Shown: piece after piece, positions 4,966-9,519 of the stretch
Numbering within the stretch: position 1 is the first letter of the stretch
Layout: every line of letters begins with the position of its first letter
Assembly (NCBI GenBank): GCA_964387795.1
Contig: CAYLYP010000105.1
Location: 1-9,519, forward strand
Direction: 5' to 3'
DNA: 9,519 bases
Source: CAYLYP01 sp964387795
GTDB lineage: Bacteria > Bacteroidota > Bacteroidia > Bacteroidales > UBA7960
Position numbers and translations under genes: made by a program
Notes under the pieces: model-generated
What the model was told of the DNA's origin: nothing
Database searches by the model: none
What the model saw: only the letters and a program-made list of their open reading frames with translations

Positions 4966-7350
4966 CTAATTTAATAGATTTCCAAATTTAATCCCAAAAT
5001 AAATTGTCCTTGGTGATAATGGCCCATATATATATGCAGGGTCACGGTCAATTCCTTTATCAAAATCATTTTGGTATGAATTAAATATATTTTTTATCCC
5101 ACCTGAAAATTCTACCGAAGCACCATTCAGCTTTACTTTATAGCTTAGTTTTGCTCCAAAATCAAAAAAACTGCCTGATTCTCGTATCTCTCCATCAGGA
5201 TTTTCAGTTCCAAAATAAGGCACTAGCATACTTCCAGTATAATTCCCTGTTGTTGAAAAACAGAAATTTTTATAAAAATCCCAGTCAACCGCAAAAAAAC
5301 CATATTGATTTGGTGTACGAAAAAACCTTTTTTCATTGAATTCCTCCTGTGGTTTCTCAAATTTACTGGTTTGTAAAGTAAATCCTGATGTTAAAGAAAA
5401 ATCTTTAAGAGGTTTTAATTTGAGTTCCATATTTATCCCTTGAACTACAGCTCCTCCGTCTGCATTTACACGGGTGTAAATTACTGTTCCGTTTTCATCG
5501 GGCACACCAAATTCATTAGCAAAGGCATCAACAAGTTTGGTATAAAACCCTTCGGCTAAAAATCCGGTATAAACCGTCCCTATCAGCCTATTAAAATCAA
5601 GAGATGCCATAAAGCTATGGCTGGTTTCTTGTTTAAGACAATCACTATTTTGATGAATAACTTTACGTGAACCTGATGTTTCAATATGCAAATCCTCATC
5701 AAAGATTTGTGGTGCACGGTAACCTTGAGAATAACTTAACCTCGCCTGTAATGGTTTTGCTACTTCATACATAAGACTTAATCTTGGACTAACTACTTCA
5801 CCCGTTTTCGGTTTACAACCTTCATCGCTCAAATCCTTTATTTCATAACTGTCAAACCTTGCTCCTGCAACTACTTTGAGTTTGTTTATTTTTAATTCGT
5901 ACTGTGCAAAGAAACCAGTTGTCATGGATGATTGGTCAGCAATAATCGTATTCTCTGTATGTGGATAGTTAATTGTTGAATCACTAAAATTTATTTCAGC
6001 ATTTTCCAGGTCAGGATACCCTAATTTTTTATCCAAAAGAAAACCTCCTGTATTTTCAACACCGCCTATTAATGTCGATTTACCAAATACGGCTTTATAC
6101 TGAACGCCAATATTGTAGGAATTATCTTTCGTATTTCCATAATCGCTTAATGATTTGCCGGCACCATAATAAGAATCCCTGTTCAGAAATTGTCCGGAAG
6201 CATATACTGATAACAAATCGTATTCCCTGAAAAAACGTTCATAGGTCAACCCTGCTACTTTCATATTATGTGTTAATGCTTCGGCAATATCTCTTTCATG
6301 CAGTGGATACTCCTGCATATTTCCACCATTACGCTGTTCATTTATACCAAAAAAGTCAAACGCCAATTTATCACGATAGCCAAACCTGTGAAAAATCCTG
6401 GCCCCCAATGTAAGGTTTTCAAGTGGTGCAATTTCTGAAAAACTGTCATCATTTGAATCGAAAAGCTCTCTTTTTCTTGTAAAACCATATAATGACATAC
6501 CAGTTTTATGGTCGTCAGAAACAAGAGATGCATTAAAATTCACAGAATAATCAGGAGTTTCTCCACCTGAACCGTCAACACCTATACCTGTAAGCGCATA
6601 ATTTGCACCTGCTTCATAGCTATTTGTTTTTGGGTCTTTTAAAATAATATTTATGGTCCCTGCAATTGCATTACTTCCGAACAAAGCTGAACCTCCTCCC
6701 CGAACAACCTCAACTTTTTCAATCATATTTGAAGGAATAAGTTCTAAACCATAAACTCCTGCAAGACCACTAAATATCGGACGACTATTTATTAAAATCT
6801 GTGAATACGGCCCTTCCATTCCATTCATCCTTACCTGTGAGAAACCACAGTTTTGGCAATTGTTTTCAAGGCGTAATCCAGGGGAAAAATTTAGTCCTTC
6901 TCCCAAAGTAACAGATTGGGTGGTATTAAATAGTTTAGGTGAAATTGTATTTACTATCACCGGGGCTTCAGTACGTTTTTGCTCTCCCCGGTCAGCAGAT
7001 ACCACCACTTCATCAAGTCCCAATGCATCCTTTTCTAATTCAAAGTTAACTTCTTTGGCTTCTCCTTTTTTAATTGTGATTTCTATTTCAGCAGGTTTAT
7101 AGCCTATGAAAGTTGCCAATAAAACAAGTTTGCCTTCAGGCAGGTTTATCAATTGATAATGGCCTGTTTCATCAGTTGTTGTGCCTATTGTTGTACCCTT
7201 GACCTGTACGGTGGCAAATGATAAATGCTCATCACAGTCTGTACATACTACATGCCCAAAAACATTAGCATCTGTTTTTTCTTTTTGGGCATAGTTTACT
7301 TTCGAAAATGACAATAATATTATTGCCATGATAATATTTAAAATTTTCAT
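4966..7350 (-). CDS. TonB-dependent outer-membrane receptor with carboxypeptidase-regulatory-like domain
   Basis: A 794-residue outer-membrane active transporter. Signal peptide residues 1-21 (likely cut ...VNYA|Q). Residues about 29-106 are a CarboxypepD_reg-like beta-sandwich (VQVKGTTIGTTTDETGHYQL). A TonB-box-like DEVVVSA lies at 113-119. The plug domain is about 127-240, with QVRMNGMEGPYSQILINSRP, MIEKVEVVRGGGSALFGSNA and GTINIILK; the barrel fills the rest, ending in the strand IYFGIKFG. Two CxxC motifs stand out: C36TDC39 in the regulatory domain and C165QNC168 at the start of the plug signature. There is no SusD partner, so it is not a glycan-utilisation pair; the layout is closer to siderophore, cobalamin or metal receptors. 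It lies 85 bp downstream of the His-rich membrane protein gene on the same strand with no clear promoter between, so they probably form an operon. I infer uptake of a metal or metal chelate, with moderate confidence only. Confidence 0.93.
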   Translation of the reverse strand: MKILNIIMAIILLSFSKVNYAQKEKTDANVFGHVVCTDCDEHLSFATVQVKGTTIGTTTDETGHYQLINLPEGKLVLLATFIGYKPAEIEITIKKGEAKEVNFELEKDALGLDEVVVSADRGEQKRTEAPVIVNTISPKLFNTTQSVTLGEGLNFSPGLRLENNCQNCGFSQVRMNGMEGPYSQILINSRPIFSGLAGVYGLELIPSNMIEKVEVVRGGGSALFGSNAIAGTINIILKDPKTNSYEAGANYALTGIGVDGSGGETPDYSVNFNASLVSDDHKTGMSLYGFTRKRELFDSNDDSFSEIAPLENLTLGARIFHRFGYRDKLAFDFFGINEQRNGGNMQEYPLHERDIAEALTHNMKVAGLTYERFFREYDLLSVYASGQFLNRDSYYGAGKSLSDYGNTKDNSYNIGVQYKAVFGKSTLIGGVENTGGFLLDKKLGYPDLENAEINFSDSTINYPHTENTIIADQSSMTTGFFAQYELKINKLKVVAGARFDSYEIKDLSDEGCKPKTGEVVSPRLSLMYEVAKPLQARLSYSQGYRAPQIFDEDLHIETSGSRKVIHQNSDCLKQETSHSFMASLDFNRLIGTVYTGFLAEGFYTKLVDAFANEFGVPDENGTVIYTRVNADGGAVVQGINMELKLKPLKDFSLTSGFTLQTSKFEKPQEEFNEKRFFRTPNQYGFFAVDWDFYKNFCFSTTGNYTGSMLVPYFGTENPDGEIRESGSFFDFGAKLSYKVKLNGASVEFSGGIKNIFNSYQNDFDKGIDRDPAYIYGPLSPRTIYFGIKFGNLLN

Positions 7351-7435
7351 AATATCATGTTAAAAAATTAATAATTTGGTCTTTGATTTATAACATCATT
7401 GACTAAACAATCTTGAAAAAAGCTTTATAACGATA

Positions 7436-7798
7436 TTATGATACTGGTGGAGCTCTTCCTTGATAAGAAAAAGATAATTGTGTGAAATAAATTTTCTCAA
7501 TATCTATAAAAACTATTTTTTTCCTGACTAGTGAAATAAATGAAATAATCAGGAAAACTGAGAGAAACAGTACGTTTAAGTTTTCAAAAAACATTAACTC
7601 TGCTTTTGTATGATGGTGCTTTTTAAAGGGTTGAGAATCTTGATTTTTATCATACGGGTGAGAGTGGGTTATAGTTGTACCGATTTCAAGTTTATGAGTG
7701 TGAATATATAATCCTTTGTTAGCAATTAACAATCCCATCATCCCAATCATAAGGAATGCAAAAGTATTTTTTGTTGTATTTCTTACCAAAGAATTCAT
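7436..7798 (-). CDS. Small His-rich two-helix membrane protein, operon partner of the TonB receptor
   Basis: A 120-residue protein starting MNSLVRNTTKNTF. The start at 7796-7798 is chosen over an ATG 36 bp upstream because a -7 box lies at 7805-7812. A first hydrophobic helix spans residues 13-32 and a second about 73-91. Between them is a polar loop dense in histidine: HTH (33-35), HSH (45-47) and HHH (61-63). A short tail ends QGRAPPVS. The loop is most likely periplasmic and suited to binding a transition metal such as Zn, Cu, Ni or Co. I do not recognise a named family; similar proteins next to TonB receptors are familiar in Bacteroidota, but the role is unproven. It precedes the receptor gene by 85 bp on the same strand. 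Confidence 0.8.
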   Translation of the reverse strand: MNSLVRNTTKNTFAFLMIGMMGLLIANKGLYIHTHKLEIGTTITHSHPYDKNQDSQPFKKHHHTKAELMFFENLNVLFLSVFLIISFISLVRKKIVFIDIEKIYFTQLSFSYQGRAPPVS

Positions 7799-7804
7799 AG
7801 GCTG

Positions 7805-7812
7805 CAAAAGTA
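7805..7812 (-). promoter_or_regulatory. -7 box for the His-rich protein / TonB receptor operon
   Basis: The minus strand reads TACTTTTG, an exact TAnnTTTG match, only 6 bp from the chosen ATG. Transcription would begin within a few bases of the start codon, so the message is leaderless or nearly so. No well-spaced -33 TTG was found, which fits a regulated promoter. Confidence 0.55.
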
Positions 7813-7860
7813 TCAAATCAAAATCAATAAACACTTATTTTTTCATTTTTTATAAGCAAT

Positions 7861-7871
7861 AGTATAATACT
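7861..7871. repeat. Short palindrome beside the intron relic
   Basis: AGTATAATACT is a perfect 11-nt dyad, 16 bp from the domain V relic on its 3' side. It could be a remnant of the domain VI helix or simple chance in AT-rich DNA. Confidence 0.35.
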
Positions 7872-7887
7872 CCCTAAGCCTCTCACA

Positions 7888-7921
7888 GAACCGTAAATTA
7901 AACTCTCAGACCATACGGCTC
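7888..7921 (-). other. Group II intron domain V relic (3' end of a decayed intron)
   Basis: Read on the minus strand, exactly 34 nt begin GAGCCGTATGG and end TTTACGGTTC. The lower helix of domain V is intact: 8 pairs, including the G3-T32 wobble of the catalytic AGC triad at positions 2-4. The tip is a GAGA (GNRA) tetraloop, and the two-base bulge is at positions 25-26 (TT). The upper helix has three mismatches (10-23, 12-21, 13-20), so the ribozyme is probably dead. The 3' flank TGTGAGAGGCTTAGGG is as often seen after domain V in bacterial introns. No reverse-transcriptase reading frame is present upstream, so only the tail remains. Confidence 0.72.
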
Positions 7922-8016
7922 TTGTTATACAAATCCATGCGTTTAATCAATAAAACCAAAATCTCTATTGGAAAAATAAATCATAAATTGAACCCGTTTG
8001 CATTTTAATCTCCAAA

Positions 8017-8140
8017 AAACTTTCTAAAACCCAAAGCACCTTCCTGCGCGATGATTTCAACCTGGGCTTATTCGCTATCACCCATTAACTACGCTTCATG
8101 CTGGGTCGTGCCGACCACAAGAAGCCTTTTTTATTACCGT
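8017..8140 (+). repeat. Dispersed repeat, copy C (3' part only)
   Basis: This matches the last third of copy A: TCCTG, then GATTTCAACC, then GGCTTATTCGCTATC, CATGCTGGGTC and GCCGACCA. It continues, like copy B, into TTTTATTACC. The 5' two thirds of the family, including the short peptide frame, are absent. It has the same orientation as copies A and B. Confidence 0.75.
8093..8132 (+). terminator. Terminal hairpin of repeat C with T6 tract
   Basis: GCTTC (8093-8097) pairs with GAAGC (8121-8125) outside GGTCG-TGC-CGACC (8104-8116), and TTTTTT follows at 8127-8132. It has intrinsic-terminator form for plus-strand transcription. No plus-strand gene ends here, which suggests the repeat itself is or was transcribed rightward. 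Confidence 0.5.
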
Positions 8141-8199
8141 CTGGTGTTATTTTTTTGTCATTTTATATTTTAATTTTCAACTTTTTGTCTGTCTGCCGT

Positions 8200-8285
8200 G
8201 CGTTGGGGCAAGCGAGCTCTTTTGCAGATTTTGGTTTAGTGTTGGCTTGTGCGACCTGCAAATGTACTTGACTAAGAAGCGTTGG
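8200..8285. repeat. Element L: hairpin repeat downstream of the RhuM gene
   Basis: It shares the stretch from AGCTCTTTTGCA to GTGTTGGCTTGTGCGA with element R on the other side of the RhuM gene, in the same orientation. The arms TTTGCAG (8221-8227) and CTGCAAA (8256-8262) pair, with CAAG/CTTG (8209-8212, 8267-8270) outside. The 28-nt loop contains GTGTTGGCTTGTGCG (8239-8253). The element is bounded by a direct repeat GCGTTGG at 8200-8206 and 8279-8285. Its right end lies 3 bp from the RhuM stop codon. Confidence 0.75.
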
Positions 8286-8288
8286 CAA

Positions 8289-9302
8289 TTATTCTATCTT
8301 TTTGTTTTTAATTTCCTGCTCTAATCTTCTTAATTCTTCTAAATCTTCATTGTCAGCCTGAAGTGCTTCGTATTCTTTTCGTCTTTGGTCGAATTGAGCA
8401 TAAACTTTACTTACCAATTTTTCCATTTCAGCCTTGCTTATAGAACCAGAATTTGTTAATATTTTTTTGTCCTGAAAATCGAGGATTCTATCAACGTTCT
8501 CACGCCAAAAATCAATTGTAATGTCCAGTCGGTTTTTAGCTCTCAACTCGGCACTTTCAAGGAAGATGACTACCAATCGGTTTAGCGTATCAATTTCATC
8601 GTGGGTTAGGTAGTTTTTTGCAATGAAAATATCTTGTTTCCTAACAATTGAACCTTTCCACGAGGTCAAATTCATATTTGGTTTTTCGTCATTTGCCCTT
8701 GAAACTATTAGCTCCGCAGCAGTTTGTCCAGTTACGGCATAATGAAGTTTGTTTTGCGTTTCGGCAAAGAACATTTGCGTTGATTTATCATCCGGGTCGT
8801 AATCGCTGCTAAGCGCAAACAATTCCCTGATTTTTTGATAAAAACGTTTCTCCGATGCACGAATATCCCGAATCCGTTCCAACAATTCATCGAAATAGTC
8901 GGGTCTGCCATCAGAATTTTTCAACCGTTTATCATCAATCACAAATCCTTTTACCAAATATTCTTTCAGGTTTTTGTTTGCCCAAATCCTGAACTGTGTA
9001 CCACGTTTACTACGAACCCGAAAACCGATTGCTAAAATCATGTCGAGCGAGTAGAAAGTTACGTTATATTCTTTGCCATCGGCAGCAGTTGTTAAGTAAT
9101 CCTTAATAACTGAATTTTGCTCTAACTCTCCTTCTTTCAGTATGTTTGATATATGCATACTGATGTTTGGAACAGAGGTGGCAAAAAGTTCGGCAAGCTG
9201 ATTTTGATTCATCCAAATGTTGCCGTCTTTGGCATATAACGCTACCGATGCTTTGCCGTCAGCAGTTTTATAAATGATTATATTTTGTTGATTGTTGTCC
9301 AT
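8289..9302 (-). CDS. RhuM family protein (virulence RhuM-like, COG3943)
   Basis: A 337-residue protein recognised by its N-terminal block. ASVALYAKDGNIWMNQNQLA (residues 18-37) leads into a helix-turn-helix-like segment LFATSVPNISMHISNIL (39-55), then NSVIKDYLTTAADGKEYNVT (63-82), YSLDMILAIGFRVRS (84-98) and FRIWANKNLKEYLVKGFVID (104-123). These are hallmarks of the RhuM family (Pfam Virulence_RhuM). The middle region (about 135-285) is helical and contains ETQNKLHYAVTGQTAAEL. The C-terminus (about 295-337) is a charged likely coiled coil. Length is normal. The founding member lies in a Salmonella pathogenicity island, and homologues are scattered in phage and defence-type accessory regions, but the biochemical role is unknown; DNA or partner binding is an inference. 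It is a lone gene flanked by elements L and R. No consensus promoter was seen. Confidence 0.9.
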   Translation of the reverse strand: MDNNQQNIIIYKTADGKASVALYAKDGNIWMNQNQLAELFATSVPNISMHISNILKEGELEQNSVIKDYLTTAADGKEYNVTFYSLDMILAIGFRVRSKRGTQFRIWANKNLKEYLVKGFVIDDKRLKNSDGRPDYFDELLERIRDIRASEKRFYQKIRELFALSSDYDPDDKSTQMFFAETQNKLHYAVTGQTAAELIVSRANDEKPNMNLTSWKGSIVRKQDIFIAKNYLTHDEIDTLNRLVVIFLESAELRAKNRLDITIDFWRENVDRILDFQDKKILTNSGSISKAEMEKLVSKVYAQFDQRRKEYEALQADNEDLEELRRLEQEIKNKKIE

Positions 9303-9356
9303 TGTTCTTTTATATCAAGCAATAAAAATAGTCATTTAAACGGTGTGTAGAAAAAG

Positions 9357-9418
9357 AAACAGCTCTTTTGCAATTTTAGGTTCTGTGTTGGCTTGTGCGA
9401 ATTGGAAATGTGCTGTTT
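9357..9418. repeat. Element R: hairpin repeat upstream of the RhuM gene
   Basis: Second copy of the element at L. Outer arms AAACAGC (9357-9363) and GCTGTTT (9412-9418) pair perfectly. After a 3x3 internal loop, TTTGCAATT (9367-9375) pairs with AATTGGAAA (9400-9408) with one G-G mismatch. The 24-nt loop carries GTGTTGGCTTGTGCG (9385-9399), identical to L. The arm bases differ from L but still pair. Confidence 0.78.
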
Positions 9419-9519
9419 GTGTGTGGAATATTTTCTTCATAATTAGCTCTTAATTACCTAAAATGCTGTATTTCACACTTGACGCCAACCCGTTTCTAAC
9501 CCAACCTAAGCTAAGTAAA
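9419..9519. other. Right-edge noncoding sequence
   Basis: No gene was recognised. TAATTA occurs twice around GCTCT near 9441-9457, forming an AT-rich dyad, and GCCAACC at 9484-9490 is the reverse complement of the GGTTGGC type of core seen around element L. The window ends before any further gene. Confidence 0.35.

Noticed and set aside
8200..9418. Calling L and R canonical integron attC sites
   Set aside because: The RYYYAAC/GTTRRRY core pair cannot be placed convincingly and no integrase is in the window; only a resemblance in logic is claimed.
1..9519. CRISPR array
   Set aside because: No regularly spaced short direct repeats with unique spacers; the repeats present are long and dispersed.

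Overview
This is a low-GC window from a member of the Bacteroidota, probably a free-living or environmental Bacteroidales-like lineage. Three things point there: (i) promoter -7 boxes of the Bacteroidota form TAnnTTTG in front of several genes, two with a TTG -33 element 19-20 bp upstream, and no strong Shine-Dalgarno sequences; (ii) a TonB-dependent receptor with an N-terminal carboxypeptidase-D-regulatory-like domain; (iii) a SPOR lipoprotein and a RelE/ParE toxin with sequence styles usual in that phylum. The tRNA gene does not encode CCA.

Layout. Positions 1-737 (minus) hold the N-terminal 245 residues of an aspartase-family lyase that runs off the left edge. Divergent from it is a 449-aa MATE efflux transporter (934-2283, plus), followed by tRNA-Arg(ACG) with its own promoter and a strong terminator, then a small SPOR-domain lipoprotein (start re-assigned to 2789). 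This left third looks like ordinary core genome.

From about 3300 rightward the window changes character: all genes are on the minus strand, gene density is low, and the gaps contain repeats and relics. A two-gene toxin-antitoxin operon (4062-4594) sits between two same-orientation copies (A and B) of a roughly 275-300 bp dispersed repeat. Next comes a two-gene unit of a His-rich membrane protein (7436-7798) and a TonB receptor carrying two CxxC motifs (4966-7350), plausibly a metal-uptake system. Upstream of it is a 34-nt decayed group II intron domain V (7888-7921), then a third, partial repeat copy (C). Last is a RhuM-family gene (8289-9302) flanked by two copies of a different, hairpin-forming element (L and R) whose loop is conserved while the paired arms differ.

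The right two thirds therefore reads as an accessory region built of small gene modules separated by structured repeats. The most notable signals are the repeats bracketing the toxin-antitoxin operon, the stem-covarying element around the RhuM gene, and the intron relic. None of these can be called a new system from one window, but each makes a checkable prediction.
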